A stretch of DNA of 64,000 nucleotides from Novosphingobium terrae (GCF_017163935.1 NZ_JABVZR010000002.1:186001-250000), one strand, 5' to 3'; shown: positions 54,213 through 63,258, numbered from the stretch's first letter. Numbers and translations: made by a program. Notes: a model not told the origin generated them from the letters alone.

Positions 54213-55163
54213 CTACCAGCGGTAGATCATCGCCACATTGCAGCGTTCATAGCGCTTGCCGTAAAGCTCCATGATCTCCTCGGAATGAACGAAACCCAGC
54301 TTTTCATAGAGATGGATCGCCGCCTCGCATTTGCGGTTGGTCAGCAGATAGAGCGTCTCGATCTTCATGGCGCGCGCCTTGTCCAGCATGGCGGCCAGCA
54401 GGAATTCCCCCGCCTTGCGGCCCCGGGCAGCGGCGCTCACCCCCATCTTGGTGAGTTCGAACACCCCCTCACCCATGCGGATCAGCGCGCAGGTGCCCAC
54501 AATCCCGGCATCCGGCGTTTCGATAAAGAGAATCTCGCCGCCCTGATCGATGATCAGCTCACGCGGGCGGGTGAGGATCTGGATGTCATTCTCCTCCAGC
54601 GTGAACATGGCCTGCACCCATTCGGCATTGATGCGATGGAAGGCCTCGGCCAGATCGTCGGCATAGGGGCGGATGGACAGAGCCGGGGGCTGCGACAGCA
54701 CCCGGTTTTCCAGCGACTGCCGATCGAGCGCCGCCTCCATCTGGGCGATCTGGGTGAGGAAAGGCCCCTCCAGCCCCTCGCACAGCCCCTTCACCGCTGC
54801 ATCGACGCGCGGCCAGACGCTCACCGTGCCCTGCGCCATCATGGCCTGGCCCGCGCTGGTGAAGCGGATGGTCTTCTGGCGCTGGTCCGCGCCATCGCGG
54901 GTGGTTTCCAGCAGGCCCATCTCCATCAGCCCGGCGAGCGTGCGGGTGACCACCGGCTGGCTGATGCCCAGCACCTCCACCGCCTTGCCCACGGTGATCG
55001 GGCCATAGCGATGGATCGCGGCCAGCATGGGAAATTGCGCGGGCTGGATGGGCAGGCCCGCCTCGCGAATGATGCGCGCGGCATCGGCCTGCAGCCTTTC
55101 GGCCAGCCGCTTGAGCCGACTGCCCAGAAACAGGTCACCATAGTCTTTCAACACGTCCGCCAT
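54213..55163 (-). CDS. MarR-GNAT fusion regulator/acetyltransferase
   Basis: 316-aa two-domain protein. The N-terminal MarR winged helix is FPMLAAIHRYGPITVGKAVE, ISQPVVTRTLAGLMEMGLLE and RDGADQRQKTIRFTSAG. The C-terminal half is a GNAT acetyltransferase (GVSAAARGRKAGEFLLAAML, HLYEKLGF). Start ATG 55163 or 55166; a start at 55205 would include the AT-rich operator. Such fusions regulate transcription and acetylate a small metabolite, but neither partner is known here. Confidence 0.92.
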   Translation of the reverse strand: MADVLKDYGDLFLGSRLKRLAERLQADAARIIREAGLPIQPAQFPMLAAIHRYGPITVGKAVEVLGISQPVVTRTLAGLMEMGLLETTRDGADQRQKTIRFTSAGQAMMAQGTVSVWPRVDAAVKGLCEGLEGPFLTQIAQMEAALDRQSLENRVLSQPPALSIRPYADDLAEAFHRINAEWVQAMFTLEENDIQILTRPRELIIDQGGEILFIETPDAGIVGTCALIRMGEGVFELTKMGVSAAARGRKAGEFLLAAMLDKARAMKIETLYLLTNRKCEAAIHLYEKLGFVHSEEIMELYGKRYERCNVAMIYRW

Positions 55164-55178
55164 CATGCGCTCCGAATC

Positions 55179-55196
55179 TATATAGCATGATATATA
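55179..55196. promoter_or_regulatory. Candidate MarR operator TATATA-N6-TATATA
   Basis: Two self-complementary TATATA blocks 6 bp apart in an 18-bp span, 15 bp upstream of the MarR-GNAT start. It overlaps the likely promoter, so binding would repress it. In a GC-rich genome this AT tract stands out. Confidence 0.5.
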
Positions 55197-55305
55197 TCGA
55201 GGCATGTTTGCTGTCCATGGGGTTTGCCGGAGGAGCAGCCTGCGAGGACAAATGAAAGGCACGGATCAATCCGCGCGCAAATCAGGCGTTCAAAACCCGC
55301 CAGCC

Positions 55306-55899
55306 TCAGGGCGCGATCACCTGCGTGTTGGCCCCCGATTGCGCCAGTTGCGCCCGCAGATCGGCCAGCACCCGGCCTGAAACCGCAGGCCGGGGCGCCG
55401 CCGGTTCCCCCGCCCGCAGGCGACGGCGATCCGCCTCCGAGGGTTCCACCACACGCAGCCTGACCGGCGCGACACCGCTCTGCCGGATACCCAGCAGATG
55501 CGCCGCCCCGCGCGACAGGTCGATCAGCCGACCATTGCGCGTGAACGGCCCGCGATCATTGACCCGCACCACGATCACCCGCCCGGTGTCCAGCGCGGTC
55601 ACCTCGACATAGCTGGGCAGCGGCAGGGTGGTATGCGCGGCGCTAATGCCATCAGGGCGGAAACGCTCGCCATTGGCGGTCTGCGATCCCGATTCCGGGC
55701 CATACCAGCTGGCATAGCCGAGGCGATCATAGGCAGGATCGGCGGCGGGCACATAGGTGGTGCCGCGCACCGCATAGGGCCGCCCGATCCGCACCGGACT
55801 GTCGCTGACCGGACGGTAATGCACGCCCGAGCCGCAGGCCGAAAGCAGCAGCGCCAACATCGTCACGCCATAGCGGCAGGCGGGTTTTCCGAGCGTCAT
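55306..55899 (-). CDS. rlpA: RlpA-like septal ring lytic transglycosylase lipoprotein
   Basis: 197-aa lipoprotein. Lipobox LLSAC (Cys about 22). The double-psi beta-barrel domain is clear: GYASWYGPESGSQTANGERF, AAHTTLPLPSYVEVTAL, VRVNDRGPF and LIDLSRGAAHLLGI. RlpA cleaves naked glycan strands at the septum in other bacteria. The C-terminal SPOR domain of many RlpA proteins is absent, so septal targeting may differ. Confidence 0.9.
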   Translation of the reverse strand: MTLGKPACRYGVTMLALLLSACGSGVHYRPVSDSPVRIGRPYAVRGTTYVPAADPAYDRLGYASWYGPESGSQTANGERFRPDGISAAHTTLPLPSYVEVTALDTGRVIVVRVNDRGPFTRNGRLIDLSRGAAHLLGIRQSGVAPVRLRVVEPSEADRRRLRAGEPAAPRPAVSGRVLADLRAQLAQSGANTQVIAP

Positions 55900-55979
55900 G
55901 CCAGTGCCTTAGCGCATGGTCCCGTCAACGCGCCATGCCGCCCGCCCCCGCTTCACACAGATTTGCGACGAAAGGTTAT

Positions 55980-56016
55980 GGCCCCCGCACTGGCCGAAAC
56001 GCCAGATGCGAGGGCC
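55980..56016 (-). terminator. Long hairpin downstream of the esterase gene
   Basis: Stem of GGCCC, CGCA and CTGGC blocks (55980-55994) against GCCAG, TGCG and GGGCC (56001-56016) with single-base bulges and a CGAAAC loop. It sits 23 bp after the esterase stop. No T-run on the minus strand; a weak terminator or mRNA 3' end structure. Confidence 0.5.
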
Positions 56017-56038
56017 TGCACACCAAGCCTTGCCGCCA

Positions 56039-56962
56039 TCAGGCTGGCAGCCAAGGCATCACCCCTGCAACAAAGCCATGGATGCTCTCCAAAGCTTCTT
56101 CGGCGGCCTGCAACACGCCAGAATTGGCCGAAAACACATGCGGCATCCCGGCCCAGACATGCGCCGCCACGCTGCCGCCCGCCGCCTGAAGTCGCGCGGC
56201 ATAGCGCAGGCTGTCGTCGAGCAGCACTTCATCCTCGCCGACATGGATCAGCACCGGCGGCAATCCACCCAGCTCGCCATAGAGCGGGGAGACCAGCGGC
56301 AGGCAGCGGCTGTGCTCGCCCAGATAAAGCGTGGCGGCATCCTGCAAAGCCTGCCGGGACAGCAGCGGATCAGCCGAGGCGCGGCTCTCCATGCTGGTGC
56401 CGGTCAGCGCCAGATCGGTCCAGGGAGAGAACACGACGGCGCCCACAGGCTGAGGCAGATCCGCTTCATCGCGCAGGCTGGCCAGCAGCGACAGAGCCAG
56501 GCCGCCACCCGCGGAATCCCCGGCCAGAACGATGTGCCGATGCCCTTGCGTGACCAGACCGCGATAGGCTGCCATCGCCTCCGTGGTCGCCGCGGGATAG
56601 GGGCGCTCCGGGGCCAGCGCATAGTCAGCCACGAAAGCCTGCAGCCCCGCGCGCCGTGCAACCTGCCCGACATAGGCCCGATAGGCCTGCGCCGAACCGA
56701 TCACATAGCCCCCGCCATGGAGATAGAGCATCGCCCCCTGAGCCAAAGCGCCGGGCGGCCTGCACCACCAGCCCGGCACGCTGCCCACGCTGGCGGCCTC
56801 ATACTGAATGCCCTCGGCATGCGGCGTATGGGCGATGATCTCATCGAAGATGGCGCGGCCCTGTGGGCTGAGCGGCAAGGGAGGCTGAAGCGCGATCATG
56901 GCGCGCATGGTCTGCATCGCGGCCTTGTCGGCGTCGCGGAGGGGGTGATGGTGGATGGTCAT
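56039..56962 (-). CDS. Alpha/beta-hydrolase (HSL-family esterase/lipase)
   Basis: 307-aa esterase of the hormone-sensitive-lipase group. HGGGYVIGS is the oxyanion-hole motif, GDSAGG carries the nucleophile Ser, and the acid and His are near LIHVGEDEVLLDDS and AGMPHVF. It hydrolyses short esters. ATG 56962 has GGGAG upstream. It is 16 bp after the NmrA-like gene, so they form an operon divergent from the LysR at 57967. Confidence 0.92.
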   Translation of the reverse strand: MTIHHHPLRDADKAAMQTMRAMIALQPPLPLSPQGRAIFDEIIAHTPHAEGIQYEAASVGSVPGWWCRPPGALAQGAMLYLHGGGYVIGSAQAYRAYVGQVARRAGLQAFVADYALAPERPYPAATTEAMAAYRGLVTQGHRHIVLAGDSAGGGLALSLLASLRDEADLPQPVGAVVFSPWTDLALTGTSMESRASADPLLSRQALQDAATLYLGEHSRCLPLVSPLYGELGGLPPVLIHVGEDEVLLDDSLRYAARLQAAGGSVAAHVWAGMPHVFSANSGVLQAAEEALESIHGFVAGVMPWLPA

Positions 56963-56978
56963 AGCCTGTCTCCCGGGT

Positions 56979-57857
56979 TCAGGCGGCGGTCCACCACGCG
57001 GCGGCCTGCTCGGCAAAGGCGCGATAGCTGCGCGGGGCGCGGCCCAGCACGGCGGCGGTTGCGGCCAGTTCCTCCGCCGAGGCCACCGCCCCATCAGATT
57101 GATAGCGGCGCAGCATCAGCACCAGATCGCGCGCCAGCCAGCCGGGGCCACTCGCCTTGAGCATCTGCTCCACGGTTTCTGTGGCATCGCCCGCGTAATG
57201 GATGCTGCGGCCCAGCACATCGCTCCACAGGGCGGCGAGGGCCTCGCCTGTCAGCGCATCCGGGCCGACCAGCGGATAGGTCACGGCGGGCAGCGGGGCT
57301 TCGGCGCGCTCACGGCGCAGCAATTCGCGCGCGGCGGCCAGAGCGATATCGCCGGTATCGACCATCGAGATGCCCTTGCCGCCCACCGGCATCACATAGA
57401 AACCCGGGCCGGTCAGCGGCTGTTGCTGGCGCAGATCATTCTGCATGAAATAGGCCGGTTGCAGGATGGTGGCGGGCAGATCCAGAGCGGCGATCATCCG
57501 CTCCACCGTGGCCTTGCCGGCGAAATGCGGCACATCGGCATAGGCCTCGCCGCGATAGACCGAGAGATAGACGATGCCCTTCACCCCGGCCTCACGCGCG
57601 GCATCGACGGCCAGCATCGCCTGGGTCAGCTCATCGGCCACATTGGCGACCAGCAGGAACAGCGTCGAAACGCCCTGAAGCGCGGCGAGAATGCTGCCGG
57701 GATCGGAGAGATCGCCGGTGACCGGCTCGACCCCGGCGGGGAAAGCGGCTTTCCCGGGCGAACGGGTCAGGGCGCGCACCGAAACCTTTTCAGCGGCGAG
57801 ATGGGCGAGGACTTGCGAACCGATGGTGCCGGTGGCGCCTGTAACCAGAATGGTCAT
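56979..57857 (-). CDS. NmrA-like NAD(P)-binding protein
   Basis: 292-aa atypical SDR. The Rossmann motif is TILVTGATGTIGSQVLAHLA and the fold continues with VRALTRSPGKA and YLSVYRGEAYADVPHFAGKA. Start ATG 57857 after AAGGAGT. NmrA-like proteins often act as redox-sensing binding proteins or reductases of quinones. Operon partner of the esterase. Confidence 0.9.
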   Translation of the reverse strand: MTILVTGATGTIGSQVLAHLAAEKVSVRALTRSPGKAAFPAGVEPVTGDLSDPGSILAALQGVSTLFLLVANVADELTQAMLAVDAAREAGVKGIVYLSVYRGEAYADVPHFAGKATVERMIAALDLPATILQPAYFMQNDLRQQQPLTGPGFYVMPVGGKGISMVDTGDIALAAARELLRRERAEAPLPAVTYPLVGPDALTGEALAALWSDVLGRSIHYAGDATETVEQMLKASGPGWLARDLVLMLRRYQSDGAVASAEELAATAAVLGRAPRSYRAFAEQAAAWWTAA

Positions 57858-57966
57858 GATGGGGACTCCTTGCTTTGGGATCGGCGCCCTTTCGCGCCGC
57901 CCCGCTTCAATGATCCGTTTCAATTTCGAGCAGAAGCTGGCAAGATCGAGACAGGATGTTCCAAAA

Positions 57967-58851
57967 ATGAAACCTCAACTCGATTTCGACGCGCTGCGCA
58001 GCTTTGACATGATCGCCCTGCATGGCGGTCTGGGCCCGGCCTCGCGGGCGACGGGGCGGCCCAAGCCCACCTTGTCGCGCCATCTGGCCGAACTGGAACA
58101 GGCACTGGGCGTGCGCCTTGTGGAGCGCGGCGAACGCAGGCTGCGCCTGACCGAGGAAGGTCGCCGCCTGCATGAGCAGACCCATGGGCTGCTGGTGGAT
58201 CTGACCGATGCCGCTCAGGCCGTCGCCAGCGGCGCGGAGGTGCCGCGCGGCGTGTTGCGGATCAGCGCCCCGGTGGTGCTGGCGCATGTCGCGCTGATGC
58301 CGGTGGTGAAGCGCTTCTGCGATCTCTACCCCGAGGTCAGGCTGGAGGTGATCGCCGAGGATCGCCATGTCGATCCGGTCGAGGAGGGTTACGATCTGGT
58401 GCTGCGCATCGATCCGGCGCCGCAGGAGCGGCTGGTCGGGCGGCGGATCGCTTATGACCGGCGGCTGATCGTGGCCGCGCCCGCGCTGCCGCAGCCATCA
58501 GCGGGCCCAGAGGCAGAGATGCCTGCGGTGATGCTGGCCAGCGCCAATCCGGCCAGCACATGGCGGTTGAAGCCGGTCCACGGCGGGGCGCTGACGATCA
58601 GGCCGCAGGCCCGGCTCAGGCTGTCCTCGCTGCTGATGGTGCGCGATGCGGTCATTCAGGGCATGGGCTGTGCGCTGCTGCCGGGGTTGCTGGTGCAGCC
58701 CGATCTCGATGCCGGGCGCCTTGCCTGCTGGGGCGAGGTCGATCAGGCGCCGGTCGAAATCTGGGCGCTTCACCCCTCGCGCCGGCTGACCAGCGCGAAA
58801 TTGCGCGCCTTTCTGGCCGTGCTGGCCGAGATCGGCACACAGCAAGGCTGA
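57967..58851 (+). CDS. LysR-family regulator
   Basis: 294-aa LysR, ATG 57967. LDFDALRSFDMIALHGGLGP and GRPKPTLSRHLAELEQALGV are the HTH; the effector domain is RLEVIAEDRHVDPVEEGYDL. It probably controls the divergent NmrA/esterase operon. It converges with the SDR at 58887 across a small hairpin. Confidence 0.92.
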   Translation: MKPQLDFDALRSFDMIALHGGLGPASRATGRPKPTLSRHLAELEQALGVRLVERGERRLRLTEEGRRLHEQTHGLLVDLTDAAQAVASGAEVPRGVLRISAPVVLAHVALMPVVKRFCDLYPEVRLEVIAEDRHVDPVEEGYDLVLRIDPAPQERLVGRRIAYDRRLIVAAPALPQPSAGPEAEMPAVMLASANPASTWRLKPVHGGALTIRPQARLRLSSLLMVRDAVIQGMGCALLPGLLVQPDLDAGRLACWGEVDQAPVEIWALHPSRRLTSAKLRAFLAVLAEIGTQQG

Positions 58852-58853
58852 GA

Positions 58854-58876
58854 GAGCCGACGCAGCGCATCGGCTC
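58854..58876. terminator. Hairpin between convergent LysR and SDR genes
   Basis: GAGCCGA (58854-58860) and TCGGCTC (58870-58876), a 7-bp stem with a 9-base loop, in the 35-bp gap between the two stops. No T-run; it may serve both directions weakly. Confidence 0.5.
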
Positions 58877-58886
58877 CCCATATGCG

Positions 58887-59633
58887 TCAGGCGTTTTGCG
58901 CCCAAAGGATGGCATCGGCCCCGGCGGGCTGACGCATCGGGCTCGCCGGATCGGTGGCGGCATGCCAGACGGCTTCGGCCACGTCGGAGGCATGGGTGAC
59001 GGGGTCGGTCGAGGTCTGCCAGCCCTCCAGAATCCGGGCGACCACATCCTTGTAGTGCTCGGGAAAATCCATGCCCATCCGGGCGCGGGCATTGTCACCG
59101 AAAGCCGTATCGGGGGCGCGGCCCGGCAGCACGATCCTGGCGCGGATGCCGAAGGGCTCCAGTTCCAGCGCGAGGCTCTCGGTAAAGGCATTCACCGCCG
59201 CCTTGCTGGCCGTATAGACCGAGAGCAGATGCAGCGGACGCAATGTCACCGTCGAGGTGACATTGACAATCACACCGGCCCCGCGCTCACGCATCTGCGG
59301 CAGCACGGCCTTGACCATGGCGATGGTGCCCAGCGTGTTGGTCTCGAAAACCTCACGCGCCTTTTCGATCGAGGTGCCCTCGACCGCATTGAGCAGGCCC
59401 ACGCCCGCATTGTTGACCAGCACATCGATGGGCCCGGCATCCTTGATGGTCCGGGCGATGCTGTCGGCATCGGTCACATCGAGCGGCAGGATGGTCAGCC
59501 GGTCGGAGGCGGGGAACAGATCCTTGTTGGGGGTGCGCATCGTGGCAATGACATGCCAGCCGCGATCGAGGAAGAGGTGAGCCGTGGCAAGGCCAAAGCC
59601 CGATGAGCAACCGGTGATCAGAACAGTGTTCAT
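58887..59633 (-). CDS. SDR-family oxidoreductase
   Basis: 248-aa classical SDR, start ATG 59633 after CAGGAG. TGCSSGFG is the cofactor turn, NNAG is present, the catalytic Tyr and Lys are in YTASK and the Ser in NVTSTVTL. It matches the ketoreductase-like SDRs often found divergent from an AraC gene. Substrate unknown. Confidence 0.92.
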   Translation of the reverse strand: MNTVLITGCSSGFGLATAHLFLDRGWHVIATMRTPNKDLFPASDRLTILPLDVTDADSIARTIKDAGPIDVLVNNAGVGLLNAVEGTSIEKAREVFETNTLGTIAMVKAVLPQMRERGAGVIVNVTSTVTLRPLHLLSVYTASKAAVNAFTESLALELEPFGIRARIVLPGRAPDTAFGDNARARMGMDFPEHYKDVVARILEGWQTSTDPVTHASDVAEAVWHAATDPASPMRQPAGADAILWAQNA

Positions 59634-59692
59634 GGATAAGCTCCTGTTGGGGGCAGACCAGAGGTAGGTTCGCCACGCCGGACGTGCTATGG

Positions 59693-59724
59693 CTGGAAAT
59701 CCGGCAATCATGTCTGAAAGTCCG
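59693..59724 (+). promoter_or_regulatory. AraC-type direct repeat CTGGAAATCCG / CTGAAAGTCCG (21-bp period)
   Basis: Two 11-bp copies, 9 of 11 identical, 21 bp apart (two helical turns), ending 2 bp before the AraC start and in the gap to the divergent SDR. AraC proteins typically bind such tandem repeats. The site could control both genes, but its closeness to the AraC start suggests repression of the regulator. Confidence 0.6.
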
Positions 59725-59726
59725 AA

Positions 59727-60662
59727 ATGTCCGATCCGCTTGCTTCTGATCCTCTGGCGCATGTCGTCAGCCTGCTGGCACCCAGCGCGGGCTGGTCCAA
59801 GCTGGTGACGGGGGCGGGAGCATGGCGCGTCCACCGCTCCGAGGATGGGCGGCCCTTCTATTGCGCGGTGCTGGATGGGGCCTGCCGCCTCTCGCTGGCC
59901 GGGCAGGAGGAACTGGTGCTGGAGCAGGGCGATTTCGTGCTGGTGCCCGCCGCCGCCGATTTCTCCACCTCAAGCCTTGTGCCGCCACCACGCGATGCGC
60001 CCCTGCTCCATGCCGAGATCGGCCCCGGCCTGTTCTGGCTGGGCGCCCGCGATGCGCAGCCCAATGTCCGCATGCTGGTGGGCCATTGCAGCTTCGGCTC
60101 GGACGACACCGCTTTGCTAGTCTCGCTGCTGCCGCGCGTGGTGCATATCAGGGGCGAGGCGCGGCTGACGCGGATCGTCGAACTGCTCAATGAGGAAACC
60201 CATGCAGGGCGCCCGGCGCGCGATGTGATCCTCTCGCATTTGCTGCAGGTGCTGTTGATCGAGGCGCTGCGCGCCACCACCGGCCCCGCCGCCCCGCCGG
60301 GCCTGCTGCGCGGTCTGGCCGATGAGCGGCTTTGCGCTGCCCTGCGTTGCATGCATGGCGATCCGATCCGGGCATGGTCCATCAAGGATCTGGCGAAAGA
60401 GGCAGGCCTGTCCCGCTCGACCTTCTTCGACCGGTTCCGCGCCGAGGTGGGCGTGGCGCCGATCGAATATCTCACCGGCTGGCGCATGGCGCTGGCCCGT
60501 GATCTGCTGCGCCAGACCGGATTGGGCCAAACCGCTCCGAGACTGGCGCGGATCGCCCAGCAGGTAGGCTATGGCTCGGCCAGCGCTTTCAGCGTGGCCT
60601 TTACCCGGCATTTCGGGCTCTCACCCTTTGCCTATGCCGGGCAGGCCCGGGAGGAGGCTTAA
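59727..60662 (+). CDS. AraC-family regulator with N-terminal cupin domain
   Basis: 311-aa AraC regulator, ATG 59727. The N-terminal sensor is a cupin-like domain (VLDGACRLSLAGQEELVLEQ, GDFVLVPAAADF). The C-terminal HTH pair is IKDLAKEAGLSRSTFFDRFR and ARIAQQVGYGSASAFSVAFT. It belongs to the cupin-AraC group often divergent from SDRs. Its 3' end overlaps the mgtE gene by 4 bp. Confidence 0.92.
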   Translation: MSDPLASDPLAHVVSLLAPSAGWSKLVTGAGAWRVHRSEDGRPFYCAVLDGACRLSLAGQEELVLEQGDFVLVPAAADFSTSSLVPPPRDAPLLHAEIGPGLFWLGARDAQPNVRMLVGHCSFGSDDTALLVSLLPRVVHIRGEARLTRIVELLNEETHAGRPARDVILSHLLQVLLIEALRATTGPAAPPGLLRGLADERLCAALRCMHGDPIRAWSIKDLAKEAGLSRSTFFDRFRAEVGVAPIEYLTGWRMALARDLLRQTGLGQTAPRLARIAQQVGYGSASAFSVAFTRHFGLSPFAYAGQAREEA

Positions 60663-62014
60663 AGCAGCGTCCCTGACAGCATCGCCAGCGCGATCGAGAA
60701 ATAGATCACCAGCCCGGTCACATCCACCAGCGTCGCCACAAAGGGCGCCGAGGCGCTGGCCGGATCGAAGCGGAAGCGCTGAAGCACGAAAGGCAGCATT
60801 GATCCCGCTAGCGAACCGAAGGTGACGATGCCCACCAGCCCCGCCGCCACCGTCGCGGCGATCAGCACCCAATGCGGGCCGTAATCATAGAAGCCCAGCA
60901 TCTGCCATGTCGCGATGCGCGCGATGCCCAGCAGGCCAAGGATGGCGCCCAGCGTCAGCCCGGCAGGCAATTCGCGCAGGGCCACGCGCCACCAGTCCCT
61001 CACCCGCAGCTGGCCCAGCGCCAGCGCGCGAATGATCAGCGAGGTGGCCTGACTGCCGCTGTTGCCCCCCGAACTCATGATCAGCGGGATAAACAGGGTG
61101 AGGACAACGGCCCGCTCCAGCTCGGTCTCGAAATGCTGCATCGCGCTGGCGGTCAGCATTTCGGAGAGGAACAGCACGCTGAGCCAGCCCGCCCGCTTGC
61201 GGATCATCGCCAGAAAGCCGGTGTCGAGATAGGGGCGGTCCAGCGCTTCCACGCCGCCGAATTTCTGCGCGTCTTCCGTATGTTCGGCCACCAGCGCATC
61301 GAGCACATCGTCCACCGTGACGATGCCCAGCGGGCGGCCATCGGCATCCACCACCGGCAGCGCCAACAGGTCATGGCGGCGGATCAGATCGGCCACCACC
61401 TCGCGGTCGATTTCGGGCGAAACCGTCACCGGCCCCCGGCCCCGCGCCAGATCCAGCGCGGGCGACTCCGGTTCCGCCGCGATCAGGCGGCGCAAAGAGA
61501 CCGTCGCCACCAGACAGCCCGACGTATCGATCAGAAAGACCGAATAGATGGTTTCGCGGCTGCGCTCCACCATGCGGATATGCTGCAGCACCTGCGCGAC
61601 CGTGGCATCGACACGCACCGCGACATATTCGGTGGTCATCATGCCGCCCGCGCTGTCTTCCGGCCAGGCCAGCAGATTGTGCAGCGAATGCCGCACCTCG
61701 GGCGCGAGGGCAGCCAGGATCGGCGCGGCGGCGCGCGGCTCCATCTCGGCCAGCACGTCAGCGGCGCGATCCTCGGCCATTTGCGAAACGAACTGCACCG
61801 CGCGCGGCAGCGGCAGCAGAGCGATCACCTTGGGCGCCGCGGTGAATTCAGGCCGATCCAGCGCACCCACGGCGCGCACATCGGGCATCTGCGCCAGCCT
61901 GCGCGCGGCTTCCGCCAGCGGCAGCGCCTGCAGCATCTCCACCACATCGGCAAGATAGAGCCCGCGCTTTGCGGGCCGGACACCGGCGGAAACGCCGGCA
62001 ATCAGAGTCATCAT
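60659..62014 (-). CDS. mgtE: MgtE-type magnesium transporter
   Basis: 451-aa Mg2+ channel: N-terminal helical domain, two CBS domains (SVFLIDTSGCLVATVSLRRL, LLALPVVDADGRPLGIVTVD), and a C-terminal five-helix pore with SSGGNSGSQATSLIIRAL. The N and CBS domains sense cytosolic magnesium and gate the pore. ATG 62014 follows GGAAGG. A stable hairpin adjoins that ribosome site. Confidence 0.93.
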   Translation of the reverse strand: MMTLIAGVSAGVRPAKRGLYLADVVEMLQALPLAEAARRLAQMPDVRAVGALDRPEFTAAPKVIALLPLPRAVQFVSQMAEDRAADVLAEMEPRAAAPILAALAPEVRHSLHNLLAWPEDSAGGMMTTEYVAVRVDATVAQVLQHIRMVERSRETIYSVFLIDTSGCLVATVSLRRLIAAEPESPALDLARGRGPVTVSPEIDREVVADLIRRHDLLALPVVDADGRPLGIVTVDDVLDALVAEHTEDAQKFGGVEALDRPYLDTGFLAMIRKRAGWLSVLFLSEMLTASAMQHFETELERAVVLTLFIPLIMSSGGNSGSQATSLIIRALALGQLRVRDWWRVALRELPAGLTLGAILGLLGIARIATWQMLGFYDYGPHWVLIAATVAAGLVGIVTFGSLAGSMLPFVLQRFRFDPASASAPFVATLVDVTGLVIYFSIALAMLSGTLL

Positions 62015-62025
62015 TGAACACCTTC

Positions 62026-62047
62026 CGTCCGCACACCCCTGCGGACG
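62026..62047 (-). promoter_or_regulatory. Hairpin next to the mgtE ribosome site
   Basis: CGTCCGCA-N6-TGCGGACG, an 8-bp perfect stem whose 3' base on the minus strand is also the first base of the GGAAGG ribosome site (62021-62026). A second possible stem (CCAGCGAC/GTCGTTGG) lies upstream in the 178-bp leader. A leader RNA that adjusts mgtE translation is plausible; I cannot match it to a known Mg2+ riboswitch. Confidence 0.45.
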
Positions 62048-62192
62048 AAAGCCAGCGCCTAACTAGCCAACGACCGGAGGATGTGCGGTCATACTGGAAC
62101 TGTCGCTGGACATGTTCTCGCTTCCTGAATCGACGCAGGACTCTGCGCCGCCTGTCCTGTGCGCCCAAGAATGCGGGCCGTCAATCGCAATG

Positions 62193-63080
62193 TCAGCCCG
62201 CCAGCAGGTCGCGCAGCCAGCGATGGGCCGGATCGCGCTGCGTGCGCTCGTGCCAGACCATCACCTTGGAGAAGCCCGGAATGGCGAGCGGTGGCTCACG
62301 CATCGTCAACCCGGCCACGCCCTGCACCAGACGGCGCGGCACCACGGCGATCAGATCGCTGCCATGCAGCACCTGCGCCAGCACCAGAAAGCTGGTGACC
62401 GAAAGCATCACCTGCCGCTCCCGCCCGATTGCCGCCAGCGCCGCATCGGTCACTCCCCGAAAGCCGCCGCCCGCCAGCGACACCAGCGCATGATCGAGCG
62501 CGCAGAAGCGATCCAGCGACAGCGCCCCCTCACCCGCATCAGGATGCCCTTCCCGCATGGCCACCACATAGGTTTCATCGAACAGCGGCCGCTCATGCAG
62601 GCCCGGCGGCACCGAGGGCGGCGCCATCAGCGCCAGATCGAGATCGCCTTGTTCGAAATGCCCCAGAGTCGCGCTGCCTTCGGTCAGCACCGCCACGCGG
62701 ATGCCGGGGGCCTGTTGGCGCAGCCGTTCCAGAAAGGGCACCACCACCACCTGCAGGGCATAATCGGTGGCGGCCAGAGACAGCGTCAGGCGGGCCGAGG
62801 CCGGGTCGAACGCTGGCGGGGTCAGCAGCGCCTCGGCCTCGGCCAGCATGCGGCGCAGGGGCTCGGCCAGTTGCAGCGCGCGGGGCGTGGGCACGATGCC
62901 GCGCTGGCTGCGCAGGAACAACGAATCGTCGAAAGCATCGCGCAGCCGGGCCAGCATGCCGCTGACCGCGGGCTGCGTCAGGTTCAGCCGTGCCGCCGCG
63001 CGGGTGACATGGCGCTCGGTCAGCAGCGCATCGAGCGCCTTGAGCAGGTTGAGGTCGAGCTGCCTGATATCACGGGTCAT
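62193..63080 (-). CDS. LysR-family regulator (NodD-like)
   Basis: 295-aa LysR, ATG 63080. DIRQLDLNLLKALDALLTER and NLTQPAVSGMLARLRDAFDD are the HTH, and LTLSLAATDYALQVVVVPFL the effector domain of the NodD/PcpR type. It precedes mgtE in the same direction with a 178-bp gap. Its target is not obvious. Confidence 0.92.
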   Translation of the reverse strand: MTRDIRQLDLNLLKALDALLTERHVTRAAARLNLTQPAVSGMLARLRDAFDDSLFLRSQRGIVPTPRALQLAEPLRRMLAEAEALLTPPAFDPASARLTLSLAATDYALQVVVVPFLERLRQQAPGIRVAVLTEGSATLGHFEQGDLDLALMAPPSVPPGLHERPLFDETYVVAMREGHPDAGEGALSLDRFCALDHALVSLAGGGFRGVTDAALAAIGRERQVMLSVTSFLVLAQVLHGSDLIAVVPRRLVQGVAGLTMREPPLAIPGFSKVMVWHERTQRDPAHRWLRDLLAG

Positions 63081-63221
63081 GATGATGATTAAGGCGAGGG
63101 ATCAGCGCCTGTCCATCTCCAAAGCGAAAGGCCGGGCAGCAGAGCAGCGATCAGCTCGCCCCCAACCTGCGGCTGATCGAAGACGCGGCGCTGCCCGCCC
63201 CTGGCCTCCACAGCTGTTTCT

Positions 63222-63254
63222 GGCGGGGCCCTGCTCTCATGCCATGGCCCCGCC
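63222..63254 (+). terminator. Stem-loop next to the 3' end of the edge gene
   Basis: GGCGGGGCC (63222-63230) and GGCCCCGCC (63246-63254), a 9-bp perfect stem followed by TTCTTT on the plus strand and beginning 5 bp beyond the stop of the minus-strand edge gene. The T-run suits plus-strand RNA, yet no plus gene ends here; in the minus direction it is a stem without a T-run. Probably the 3' end structure of the edge gene. Confidence 0.5.
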
Positions 63255-63258
63255 TTCT

